The translations under genes and the position numbers were made by a program. The notes beneath the pieces are model-generated. The model was not told the DNA's origin. It ran no database searches and saw nothing but the letters and a program-made list of their open reading frames with translations. Shown here in pieces: positions 29,714 through 37,782 of a stretch of 64,000 nucleotides of DNA. Origin of the DNA: Clostridia bacterium (GTDB lineage Bacteria; Bacillota; Clostridia; Christensenellales; UBA1242); NCBI GenBank assembly GCA_017452445.1, contig JAFTMH010000002.1:64723-128722 (forward strand). Direction: 5' to 3'. Within the stretch, counting starts at the first letter, position 1, and each line of letters opens with the position of its first letter.

Positions 29714-29764
29714 ATGCCAATATCAACTGGCATAATGATACCATAAGCGTGTTGACCTGTCAAC
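29714..29764 (-). promoter_or_regulatory. Exporter promoter flanked by two palindromes
   Basis: Minus strand TTGACA (29758-29763), 17-base spacer, TATCAT (29735-29740). One palindrome GTTGACCTGTCAAC (29751-29764) covers the -35 box. A second inverted repeat ATGCCA-N8-TGGCAT (29714-29733) lies immediately downstream of the -10 box. Both are placed as repressor operators, as for MarR- or TetR-type control of exporters. Confidence 0.7.
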
Positions 29765-29797
29765 TTTTTTGTTTTCTTTTGACATAATTTTATATAT

Positions 29798-29823
29798 GAA
29801 AAAAAGTTCCAAAACGGAACTTT
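29798..29823 (-). terminator. Terminator of the ESCRT-III/Vps4-like operon
   Basis: Stem AAAGTTCC / GGAACTTT (29803-29810 and 29816-29823), 5-base loop, T run on the minus strand. It begins at the stop codon of the 1,278-residue gene. Confidence 0.88.
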
Positions 29824-32800
29824 ATTTCAATGACAATTCGTATTCCCAAACAAGCACTGGATATTTGTCTTCAAAAATCTTCCAGACGCTTGAATTAAAT
29901 CCGAGTGAAGAGTCATATTTTGTTGCATACAACTCTTTGCAGTTGTTCAATCTGCCACCCCAAGTTGACTCTTGAACATAGCACAATTTTTGTGTGCCAG
30001 ATTTTGTTGTAAAGCAGTTGTCCATATGGCCACCAAGGCTTCCAACAATCTTTCCAAATTCTACAATCCCTTCAATGTCAACATTGGTGTAACTTGTTTC
30101 TACTTTTTTGCTTACAACTGAGTTTTGGAATTGTCCATACAATCCACCAACATACAAGTTTTTGTCAACCTCGTAAGTGTCAAAGTGGATTACACCTTGC
30201 GCATAATTGTCTTTTGTTGCACAAGAGCCAAACCCAAACATTCCACCAACAATGCAGTCATAGATTGTGCCTGTCACAGAAACTTCAACAAATGTGTGGT
30301 TTTGCGAAATTTCAACATTTTCACCTTCTGAATATCCCACAAGGCCACCATAAACCATTTCGTTTGTCAAGTTTGCATTGATTGCAAGCATTGTGTTGAC
30401 TGTGTTTTGTGTGATTTTTGCCTTCGATTTGCCTGTGGCAACCTTGCCAATCAAACCACCAAATTTTACATCAACTTGTTGAGAAACAATTTCGATTTTT
30501 GCATTTGATTTGCAGTTTTTGATTGTGCCGGCAGTTGCTGTGGCAACCAACCCACCAACTGATGCGTTTGAAGATGCAATCAATTTTACAGAGCCATAAA
30601 CCGAACAGTTTTCGATTGTGCCCCTGTTGTTTGATGCAAACGCACCAAAGTTTTCACAATTTGTGTTGTATGTCAAGCCAACCAAATGGATTTCAAGGTT
30701 TTTGATTGTGCCTGTGTTTGTCGCAAACAACGACATATTTTTGCCTTCTGCAAATTTAACATTCAAAAGTTTGTGTCCTTTTCCGTCAAGTTTGCCGGCA
30801 AAGTTTGTGCTCTTCCATTCAACTTTTGCCATGTCAATATCATTGGCAAGCTCAAATGTCACATAGTTTCCTGTGTTGTGAAGAAGTGTATCAAACTCTT
30901 TTATGCTTGTGATTGACATAACCTGTGTTGAAAAACTAAATCCAATCACAAACAACACCAAGTTGACTCCACCCAAAATTGTCAACATAAGGTCGGCAAA
31001 CTTCCAACCTTTGCTGAGAGATTTCTTTTTCAAGAAGACAATCAAATTGACAATTGCAATCACACTTGTTGCAAGCAATCCACCAATCAAAAATTCTATG
31101 TTGAAATACATATAAACTTCTTTTGGCATAGCAATCACAACAGCAAGCAAAATTGTCAAAAATGCCATCGGACACAATTCCAAGAAGATAAACAAAAATT
31201 TCTTCAAGAATTTGTCGTTTTTGATTTCTTTCTTTTGTTGTTCGTATTTTTCTGTGCGAAGTTGTTTTGATTTGACAACATTTTTAAGCCCACTATCTCT
31301 GCTTGTCAATTTTGTCACATTGACAGATGATTCAAGTGTCAAATCCAACAATTCCAATCTTTGATTTGTTTTTGAAACCAAATCTTTGTATTTGACATAA
31401 TCTTCAATGTCATCAACTTGATCGAGATATTTTTCAAATGGTTGAAGTTGTTGTTTGTAATAACTTATGCCCCTGTCAACAACAGGACCTTCTTGTTTTG
31501 ACATTTCAAGCATGATTTGGTTGTTTCTAAGCACAAACTCTCTCAATTTTTCTTTGAATGCAGATTTGTCGAGCATATCTTCTTCAAATTTAAGTTTTGT
31601 GCCAGAATACAAATTGATTTTGCTGATAACCCCTGCAAACCTTTCGGTTTCTTCTTCAGTTGCAACAGTCATAAGAGTTTCCCATTCAGGAAGTTGTGTG
31701 ACTTTTGCGCCAGATTGAATCAATTCTCCATCATTTATGCAGTGGAGTTTAACCTCAATCAAAGTCCAATAGAGTTGAGCATTGTTTTTGTCTTTTGAAA
31801 TTGCAATTGAAATGTATTTTTCTGCTTGTTTGAAAAATTGCATTTCTTGAAACTTCTTTGCAATCTCTTCTGCAAGTCTTGCCAGCCTTTCTTCATCTGC
31901 AACATAAGCCAAATAAAAGTCAAGTTGCTTTTCTGTTTCTTCCAAATCATAAAAAGCAACAGGCAAAACCATTTTTGAAACAATCGAAACAAACTGTTCT
32001 CTTGTGTCCTCATCAAGATATCTAAACACTTGTTCGACTTCTTCTTTGTTTCGATAAGTCAATTTGTCTTGATTTGTTTTGAAATGTTGCAACAACAATG
32101 CAAGATTGCTTTGTTGGTGACCTGCATCAATTTCCAAAACTTTTTGATAATAGTTGTTGTTGTCACTCTTTTGTGCCAATGCAAAATAGAATGCAACAAA
32201 TCTTTCTACTTCGTCTGCTCTGAAACATTTGAGAACTTTTTCGATAAGTTCGTCATTCATTGTTTCAACAGCTTTGTTTTCTGCCATCGTCACAAATTCG
32301 TCTCTCTTTGGAGAGTTGTATTGTGCCAAATAAAGCAAAAACGCATTGTAATATTCTTCGTTGTCCAACTGCATCAAAAGTGCTTCCCAGTTGTCAACAA
32401 ATTCTTCTGCAAACTCTTTGTTTGCATATCTTAATATATTGTCGATTTTTTCTTTGTCACGCAAGTTTGAAACGCTTGAGAAAAATTCTTCTTGCGTTTT
32501 AATCTTATATTCACACAAAAGTTGAGCAAACAACAATTCTGCATTATATTTGTCTTTTTCGACTTCTTGCTCAATAAACTCTTTTGCCGTAACAAAATCG
32601 CCATTTTTCAAACTTAAATAAATCCATTTGATTTTGTTGGCATCACTCATAGAAACATTTTCTACTCTATAATTGCCCAAATCGCTTGGATTGATGCTTT
32701 CAAAATCTACATATTCTTTCTTTTTAGGATTGACTTTTTCAATCTTGACTGTGTCAATCTTGGCAATCTCTTTTACCGAATTTTCTGCTTCTTTTGAAAC

Positions 32801-33658
32801 CTTTTTTACAAACTCTTCGTTAAAGTTTTCACTCGACAAGTTGATTGTGTTTTTGTTTGTCACCAAATCACTTGGCAAATCTTTTGCCGAAACAACTTGA
32901 TCATCAATCACAACAACAAAACTGCTTTTAGTCTTCTTTCTGTTTTTTGCAAAATACAAATATCTGTCAAACAAGTGCTTAACTTCGCCGTTTGCATAAC
33001 CTGTTTTGCTGTTTGCAAACAAAACAAACGCCTTGCTTGTTTGAAGCGCTTTGAAAATCTCTTCTTCTTTTTCTCGGCCTTCTGTATCTTGAACAAAATA
33101 TGTAGAAAGTTGTTTTGCGTGCAATGCTTCGATTGCACTTGCAATTTGTGGGTTTGGATCATGCTTGTTGTAGTCCATCGCGCAAACAACAATGTCCCAT
33201 TTGGCATCTTGAAGTTGTTGATAGTGACTGCACAACTTGTCAATCTTCTTCGCATGATCGTTGTATGTTTTTTGGATTTCAGGTGGAGCATTTTCTACTG
33301 CAAGCTTGAAAGATTCGTCTTCTGAAATTGAAGTTGCTGTATCGCCAAAGAAACGAGCTTTCTTGACAGCACCTCTCTTGTTGTTTGCATACAAAACAAT
33401 TTTGTTTGATGCCAACGCTTTTCCAAACAATGCAGAGAATGAAAGAGGATAGAGTGCCAAGATCTTGTCAAACTCTTCAATAGCTGCTTCAAACTTGAGT
33501 TCTCTCAAAAGTTCGTAAGCACCAACTGTCAAAACCTCTTCTTCTTTTGAGGCGTGCTCATCGACATAGAGAGTTCCACAAAACTGGCATTTAACCATGT
33601 TTTGCCCAACAACTACATATTGTCTTCCTCCACAATTTTTACAAACACGCTCTCTCAC
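29822..33658 (-). CDS. Zinc ribbon-TIR-like-helical repeat-3TM-GLUG receptor-like protein
   Basis: 1,278 residues, starting with GTG. Visible layout: zinc ribbon CKNC...CQFC (residues 6-27); a TPR-like pair (about 45-85); a TIR-like domain (about 152-265) opening KWDIVVCAMDYNKHD, with FVLFANSKTGYANGEVKHLF, where the Glu near 225 sits where TIR NADases keep the catalytic glutamate; a long helical, TPR-like region (about 330-800); three membrane segments (about 820-915); then about 300 residues of GLUG-type repeats (FAGKLDGKGHKL, GTIKNLEIHLVG, GTIENCSVYG, GGLVGYSEGENV). With the N-terminus inside, three helices place the GLUG part outside. Last gene of the ESCRT-like operon, 16 bases after the AAA ATPase. 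A sensor-effector is my inference; the TIR call needs profile confirmation. Confidence 0.78.
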   Translation of the reverse strand: MRERVCKNCGGRQYVVVGQNMVKCQFCGTLYVDEHASKEEEVLTVGAYELLRELKFEAAIEEFDKILALYPLSFSALFGKALASNKIVLYANNKRGAVKKARFFGDTATSISEDESFKLAVENAPPEIQKTYNDHAKKIDKLCSHYQQLQDAKWDIVVCAMDYNKHDPNPQIASAIEALHAKQLSTYFVQDTEGREKEEEIFKALQTSKAFVLFANSKTGYANGEVKHLFDRYLYFAKNRKKTKSSFVVVIDDQVVSAKDLPSDLVTNKNTINLSSENFNEEFVKKVSKEAENSVKEIAKIDTVKIEKVNPKKKEYVDFESINPSDLGNYRVENVSMSDANKIKWIYLSLKNGDFVTAKEFIEQEVEKDKYNAELLFAQLLCEYKIKTQEEFFSSVSNLRDKEKIDNILRYANKEFAEEFVDNWEALLMQLDNEEYYNAFLLYLAQYNSPKRDEFVTMAENKAVETMNDELIEKVLKCFRADEVERFVAFYFALAQKSDNNNYYQKVLEIDAGHQQSNLALLLQHFKTNQDKLTYRNKEEVEQVFRYLDEDTREQFVSIVSKMVLPVAFYDLEETEKQLDFYLAYVADEERLARLAEEIAKKFQEMQFFKQAEKYISIAISKDKNNAQLYWTLIEVKLHCINDGELIQSGAKVTQLPEWETLMTVATEEETERFAGVISKINLYSGTKLKFEEDMLDKSAFKEKLREFVLRNNQIMLEMSKQEGPVVDRGISYYKQQLQPFEKYLDQVDDIEDYVKYKDLVSKTNQRLELLDLTLESSVNVTKLTSRDSGLKNVVKSKQLRTEKYEQQKKEIKNDKFLKKFLFIFLELCPMAFLTILLAVVIAMPKEVYMYFNIEFLIGGLLATSVIAIVNLIVFLKKKSLSKGWKFADLMLTILGGVNLVLFVIGFSFSTQVMSITSIKEFDTLLHNTGNYVTFELANDIDMAKVEWKSTNFAGKLDGKGHKLLNVKFAEGKNMSLFATNTGTIKNLEIHLVGLTYNTNCENFGAFASNNRGTIENCSVYGSVKLIASSNASVGGLVATATAGTIKNCKSNAKIEIVSQQVDVKFGGLIGKVATGKSKAKITQNTVNTMLAINANLTNEMVYGGLVGYSEGENVEISQNHTFVEVSVTGTIYDCIVGGMFGFGSCATKDNYAQGVIHFDTYEVDKNLYVGGLYGQFQNSVVSKKVETSYTNVDIEGIVEFGKIVGSLGGHMDNCFTTKSGTQKLCYVQESTWGGRLNNCKELYATKYDSSLGFNSSVWKIFEDKYPVLVWEYELSLK

Positions 33659-33674
33659 TTGCTATACTCTATCC

Positions 33675-34823
33675 TTATTTTTTTGAATTTTTAAGTTTTT
33701 TGATGTAGCCATTTACATCATCGTGATAATCGTCAAACAATTTCAATTCGCTTGGACTAACACTTGGTGGCATAACTGCCAACACTTTGTCAAAATCTTC
33801 GTTTGTGACTGCAACAACGCTGTCTGTTGCAATTGCTTTAAGCAAAGGTTCTTCTTTTGCTCTGTCACAAAGTTCTTCCAAATCGGCACCACTATACATT
33901 TCAGTCGCATCAACAATTCTGTCAATATCAAAAGTTTGATCAACTGGCACGCCTTTCATGCTTTTTTCGATCATAAACTTTCTTGCTGGGCCGTCTGGCA
34001 AAGGCAAATAGATCTTTTGTGAAAATCTTCCTGATCTCATTGCTGCACTGTCAATGTCCCAAGGTCTGTTTGTTGCTCCCAAAAGCAAAAGGTTTGGATT
34101 TCTTCCTGCAAAACCGTCAATTTGTTGCAAAAATTCGTTTACTCGCTTGTCATTGTGTGTATCAACACCTCTTCTGCCGAGCAAGTTGTCCATTTCGTCA
34201 ATAAAGATGATCGAACGGTCTTGTTTGTTTGCTTCTTCAAACAACGAATTGATGTTCTTTTCGCTGTCGCCTACCCATTTGCTAACGATGTCAGATCCTT
34301 TGACTGCATAAAATTTTGCGCCAACTTCATTTGCAATCGCCTTTGCAATCATTGTTTTTCCTGTCCCTGGAGGTCCATACAAAAGCACACCACCACCAGT
34401 TTTCTTTCCATACATTCTATACTTTTCTGGATATTTGATTGGATTGATCATTCTGATTGTGATTGCTTTTTTGACATCTTCCAATCCTGCAACATCACTA
34501 AACTTGATGTCTGGCACTTTTGCAGCTTGCCATTGTTTTGCATCTTCATCTTCTTCTGACTTTGTCTCTTTCTTTTCTGCCTTGATTGGTTTTTTGCCCA
34601 AATTGTCAGAAAGTTCGACAAGTCTTCTCGCTCTATCCATGCGCACTTCTTTAAGTTTGCCTGTGCTTTGTTTTGCCATGCGCATCATTGTTTCGCCTGC
34701 AAGAAGAAAATTTCTTTTTGCAAGGGTTATGTTGCCTTTTTCTTTTGCTTCTTTACCTTTTTTCATGTAAAGGTCAAAAGTTTCAGACAACATGCTTATG
34801 CTTGGTTCTGGTTCTCTTGCCAT
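33675..34823 (-). CDS. Vps4-like AAA ATPase with MIT-like N-terminal domain
   Basis: 382 residues. An N-terminal three-helix segment (about 8-78; AKEKGNITLAKRNFLLAGETMM...RMDRARRLVEL) has the layout of an MIT domain, the module by which Vps4 grips ESCRT-III tails. A charged linker leads to a meiotic-clade AAA domain: FSDVAGLEDVK, Walker A GPPGTGKT (150-157), pore loop KWVGDSEKN as in Vps4 (KWLGESEK), Walker B IIFIDEMD (205-212), sensor GATNRPWDID and arginine fingers near R263/R266. YSGADLEELC and a terminal KLFDDYHDD helix follow, like the Vps4 C-terminus. Its place directly after two ESCRT-III-like genes supports filament disassembly as its job (inference). SpoVK/CbbX-type AAA proteins lack the MIT-like part. 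Confidence 0.88.
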   Translation of the reverse strand: MAREPEPSISMLSETFDLYMKKGKEAKEKGNITLAKRNFLLAGETMMRMAKQSTGKLKEVRMDRARRLVELSDNLGKKPIKAEKKETKSEEDEDAKQWQAAKVPDIKFSDVAGLEDVKKAITIRMINPIKYPEKYRMYGKKTGGGVLLYGPPGTGKTMIAKAIANEVGAKFYAVKGSDIVSKWVGDSEKNINSLFEEANKQDRSIIFIDEMDNLLGRRGVDTHNDKRVNEFLQQIDGFAGRNPNLLLLGATNRPWDIDSAAMRSGRFSQKIYLPLPDGPARKFMIEKSMKGVPVDQTFDIDRIVDATEMYSGADLEELCDRAKEEPLLKAIATDSVVAVTNEDFDKVLAVMPPSVSPSELKLFDDYHDDVNGYIKKLKNSKK

Positions 34824-34843
34824 ACACTTCTCTCTTTTTGATT

Positions 34844-35434
34844 TTAATTTATATCAGCGTCAATTTTCTTGCGAATTTCTTCCATTTCTTTTTCGATAGA
34901 TTCGCTAGAAAGTCCATCTCCTGTTTGTTCCAAAATAAACTTTTCAATTTCAGCATCTGTTGTCTTGCCAGATTTGTCTTTGCCTGCATTGTAGAAAGTT
35001 TCTTGGCTCATTTCCATAAAGTTGTCCATTTGATCTGTTTGAGTTTCAACAGCAACCATAGCTTCTTCAAATTGAGCTTGGATTTTTGCAAATTCTTTTG
35101 CATCTGCAAGTTTTGTCATTTCTTTGCTAATTTCGCTCATTCCTCTCAAAAATTCTGATGTCATCATTGTTACATCTTTCATTTGAGCAGTGATTTCAAA
35201 GTTCAAAAGCATTTCTTGTGCTCTTCTTTGTTGTTGAACTGTCATTTTGTAGCCACTCAACGCCAATTGGAATTGTGCATCAAGATCTTTTTCTTTTGCT
35301 CTTTTTGCAGATTCAATAAACACTTGTTTTTGATCTTCCAATTTGTTGATTTGTTTGTTCATAGAGTTGATTGTTCTTTTTACCAACATCTTCTTTTCGA
35401 TTTCTTTTTGTTGTTTTGACTTAAAGATTCCCAT
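34844..35434 (-). CDS. ESCRT-III-like (Snf7/PspA superfamily) protein, CHMP2/3-like
   Basis: 196 residues, almost all helical. The start MGIFKSKQQKE resembles the short amphipathic, basic N-terminus of CHMP proteins. A long helical hairpin follows (about 10-48 and 50-105), then LADAKEFAKIQAQFEEAMVA (109-128) and a helix with TDQMDNFMEM, which matches the CHMP2/Vps2 pattern L..IQ.IM.EFE...E.MD..EEM. An acidic C-terminal helix pair (161-172, 178-192) stands where ESCRT-III carries its MIT-interacting motif; no exact MIM consensus is seen. PspA/Vipp1 belong to the same superfamily, and this looks closer to the eukaryotic-type order. GGGGG precedes the ATG; 3 bases from its upstream partner. Confidence 0.75.
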   Translation of the reverse strand: MGIFKSKQQKEIEKKMLVKRTINSMNKQINKLEDQKQVFIESAKRAKEKDLDAQFQLALSGYKMTVQQQRRAQEMLLNFEITAQMKDVTMMTSEFLRGMSEISKEMTKLADAKEFAKIQAQFEEAMVAVETQTDQMDNFMEMSQETFYNAGKDKSGKTTDAEIEKFILEQTGDGLSSESIEKEMEEIRKKIDADIN

Positions 35435-35437
35435 TTT

Positions 35438-36049
35438 TTATTCCCCCAATTTTGCTTTTTTCTTTTTTACAGGTTCGCTTGCCTGTACTTCAACTGCCAA
35501 TTCGTTTTCATCTGCCAATTGATTTTCTTTTTCAAACATTGTCAAAATGTCTTCTTCGCTTTTGCCAACACCATAAATTGGTTGACTTACATCATAAGCC
35601 GCTTGCACTTCTGCAAACACTTCGTCTGCACTTGTAAGCACATCTTCTGATGCAATTCTTGTTTCAAGCGCTTTGTTCAAAAACTTTGCCAAACCTTTTT
35701 GATCTCTAAGCAAATCACTAAGAGGCACTTTCGTTTGAGTTTTGAAAAATGTGTTGCTGTCGTAAGCATCTTTCAACTTTGTCATCAATCTGATGTTGTA
35801 AAGCAAATACATACCTCTTTCCATACACACTTGCTTTTCTTCGTTGAGATGGCTTATCTTTTTTGCGTAAAACAATTGCAAGTCTCTGTTTTTTTCTTTC
35901 TTGCCCTTGTCCATAAGCGCATCAATTTCTTTTATCTTTTGAAAAACCTCAGCTTCAACGGTTCTCTCTTGGCGTTCAAGTTCGCAAATTGAGTTTACCA
36001 AATCTTCTCTGTTGAGTTTTTTGTATTTGTTTCTTCTAAATGGCCACAT
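35438..36049 (-). CDS. Second ESCRT-III/PspA-like coiled-coil protein
   Basis: 203 residues. The basic, aromatic N-terminus MWPFRRNKYKK could insert in a membrane. Two long helices follow (about 13-49, ICELERQERTVEAEVFQKIKE; and 53-97, RDLQLFYAKKISHLNEEKQVCMERGMYLLYNI), reading as an ESCRT-III-type helical hairpin, then shorter helices and a C-terminal acidic region (EEDILTMFEKENQLADENE) ending in KKKKAKLGE. Similarity to its 196-residue neighbour is in layout, not in obvious identity. A pair of unequal ESCRT-III subunits would match hetero-polymers seen elsewhere (inference). It could instead be a PspA-like accessory protein. Confidence 0.6.
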   Translation of the reverse strand: MWPFRRNKYKKLNREDLVNSICELERQERTVEAEVFQKIKEIDALMDKGKKEKNRDLQLFYAKKISHLNEEKQVCMERGMYLLYNIRLMTKLKDAYDSNTFFKTQTKVPLSDLLRDQKGLAKFLNKALETRIASEDVLTSADEVFAEVQAAYDVSQPIYGVGKSEEDILTMFEKENQLADENELAVEVQASEPVKKKKAKLGE

Positions 36050-36069
36050 CGCTGTTGTCCTTGCTCCTT

Positions 36070-36429
36070 TTAATAATTTTCGCCCGAATTGATTTTGTCA
36101 ATTCTTTCAAGCAAATCTTCATATTTTGCTCTTTGGTTGTCATCAGCAAATTGCAACGCTGATTGACATTCTGGCAAAAAGATTGCACTTTTGTATTTGA
36201 CTGGATTTGAGTAAAGTTCGTCCTCATTGCCGAGTTGAAACTTCACGAGCATCAATCCCCAATATGCATCAGCACATTTGCTGTCATATTGAAGTGCAAG
36301 CAAAAAGTTTGTCTTTGCTTGTTCAAACATTTCGTCACTCAAATTCAAATATCCAAGATTAAGCTCTTTTATTGTTTTTTTCTTATCTTCAGGATTAAGG
36401 TCTGGCGATGTTTGATAACTTCTTTTCAT
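36070..36429 (-). CDS. Short TPR-type protein
   Basis: 119 residues. Residues about 20-75 form a TPR-like pair: LGYLNLSDEMFEQAKTNFLLA, then YDSKCADAYWGLMLVKFQLG, followed by a third helix pair. Such domains bind partner proteins; here it probably scaffolds the membrane complex made by the operon (inference). Its ATG overlaps the preceding stop codon by one base (TAATG) and it is 20 bases before the coiled-coil gene. Confidence 0.68.
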   Translation of the reverse strand: MKRSYQTSPDLNPEDKKKTIKELNLGYLNLSDEMFEQAKTNFLLALQYDSKCADAYWGLMLVKFQLGNEDELYSNPVKYKSAIFLPECQSALQFADDNQRAKYEDLLERIDKINSGENY

Positions 36430-36833
36430 TATGCTTGTTCTTCCTTCTTTCTTTGCACGATAAATGCTTCAACTTCTTCCAACAATCTCATGCAAGTTTC
36501 TTGAGTGTTGTCTTTTGCTGCTGCGATTTTGAGATCGTCCAATCTGCTAGCGAGTTTTGAATCAACCAAAAGCACTTTGTCGTTTGTTGATGGATTGAAA
36601 AATCTGATGTTGTCTTTCACTTCAACAAGTCTTCTGCAAAGCGCATCGTTTCCGTTTGCATAAACAATAATGCTTTCAACATTTGCAACCATGTTTTCGA
36701 TTGACTTTTTGTTTTTAAGCACTCCTCTGCTGCCACCTTCTTTGTCGCTTGGCTTTTTGATGTATTCTCTGCACACATAAAAAACAGCCAAACCTACAAT
36801 CGCAAGCAATACGATAATATAAAATGCTAACAT
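36429..36833 (-). CDS. Single-pass membrane protein with cytoplasmic helical domain
   Basis: 134 residues. One N-terminal membrane segment (about 3-20, AFYIIVLLAIVGLAVFYV) is followed by CREYIKK, so the C-terminal 110 residues are probably cytoplasmic: a Gly/Lys-rich linker and a helical bundle (IENMVANVESIIVYA, LASRLDDLKIAAAKD, MRLLEEVEAFIVQRKKEEQ). No known family is recognised. Between the SPFH and TPR genes it is a candidate membrane recruiter for the ESCRT-like subunits, in the position of YdjG/YdjH-type partners of PspA (inference). Confidence 0.65.
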   Translation of the reverse strand: MLAFYIIVLLAIVGLAVFYVCREYIKKPSDKEGGSRGVLKNKKSIENMVANVESIIVYANGNDALCRRLVEVKDNIRFFNPSTNDKVLLVDSKLASRLDDLKIAAAKDNTQETCMRLLEEVEAFIVQRKKEEQA

Positions 36834-36845
36834 AATCTATCCTCC

Positions 36846-37739
36846 TTAAAATTTGTGTCCGCAGTTTGCACAGAATTTTGCTTCTGGTGCACTTTCGGTC
36901 GAACATTCAGGGCACTTCTTGTCGCCTCCAACTTTTTTGCCACAGTTCCAGCAGAATTTTGCAGTAGTGCTCAATTCGATGCCACATTCGTCACAGAAAA
37001 GTTTTTGCTCTGACTTTTTAGGTTGTGGCAACTCTTCTTCTGCCTGTTCGGCTTTCGGTTGAACAACTTCTTCTTCAACCTTTCCACCCCTGCGCAATTT
37101 TGCAAGTCTGTTGTAGTCTTCTTCATCAATCAAGACATTTGAGATGTTGAATGAGAACACTGCAATTCCGTATTCGCTCATCAATTTTTGATTGAGCGCT
37201 TTTACAACTTTTGCAGAAATGTCTCTTTTGTAAACAGTCACTTGATTGAACATAATTTTGTTGTCACTCAAATATTCTGCCACAACACTTTCAACAGTTG
37301 CAACAACATTTGACATAAGTCTGTTTTGCAAAGCTTCGCTTGTCAAATCGTCGTCAGCGCCTACCAAATACAAATAGCATTTTCTAGGATCTCCGATTTG
37401 AACATCAAAGTCTCCACTCATGCCAACTTTGTAGTTTTCTTGCAAGTTGCCATCATACATCAAAAACTTTTGCGCAGTGCCCCAAAGCAATTTCAATTTT
37501 GCCGTCTTTGACATAAACAACACTGCAAGTGCAGAATCTGCTTCTGTCTTTATGTCGACAAATTTGCTTATCAAATATTTGCCAGATGACAATGTTTGCA
37601 ACATCTGTCCATCTTTGATAAGGATTGCATTGTGGGTTTCAGGCACAATCAAAGTCAACTTTGCAGTCAACGCTTCGATTTGATGTTTTGAAAACAACTG
37701 CTCGTTCTTTCCAGTGAAAGTAATAACATTTTGCTCCAT
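36846..37739 (-). CDS. SPFH/band-7 protein with two C-terminal zinc ribbons (YdjI-like)
   Basis: 297 residues. Residues about 20-210 form an SPFH domain of the YdjI/virion-core type (LTLIVPETHNAILIKDGQML, GDFDVQIGDPRKCYLYLVG, DISAKVVKALNQKLMSEYGI), then a charged linker and two zinc ribbons (CDECG...CWNCGKK and CPECS...CANCGHKF). In B. subtilis, YdjI is encoded with the PspA homologue YdjF, giving precedent for SPFH-ESCRT-III-superfamily pairing at membranes. First gene of the seven-gene operon; AAAGGAGAG precedes the ATG and a perfect short hairpin lies in its leader. Confidence 0.88.
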   Translation of the reverse strand: MEQNVITFTGKNEQLFSKHQIEALTAKLTLIVPETHNAILIKDGQMLQTLSSGKYLISKFVDIKTEADSALAVLFMSKTAKLKLLWGTAQKFLMYDGNLQENYKVGMSGDFDVQIGDPRKCYLYLVGADDDLTSEALQNRLMSNVVATVESVVAEYLSDNKIMFNQVTVYKRDISAKVVKALNQKLMSEYGIAVFSFNISNVLIDEEDYNRLAKLRRGGKVEEEVVQPKAEQAEEELPQPKKSEQKLFCDECGIELSTTAKFCWNCGKKVGGDKKCPECSTESAPEAKFCANCGHKF

Positions 37740-37749
37740 AACTCTCCTT

Positions 37750-37766
37750 TATCTTCGTAGAAGATA
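37750..37766 (-). promoter_or_regulatory. Perfect palindrome in the SPFH gene leader
   Basis: TATCTTC-TAC-GAAGATA directly upstream of the AAAGGAG ribosome site, downstream of the promoter. It can be an RNA hairpin or a repressor operator for the whole operon. Confidence 0.6.
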
Positions 37767-37782
37767 CCCATCTTACATTATG

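Noticed and set aside
29898..37739. Phage shock operon of ordinary PspA type
   Set aside because: The SPFH and coiled-coil genes resemble such operons, but the Vps4-like ATPase with MIT-like domain and the CHMP2-like pattern go beyond PspA alone. I keep PspA-like as an alternative label for the 203-residue protein only.
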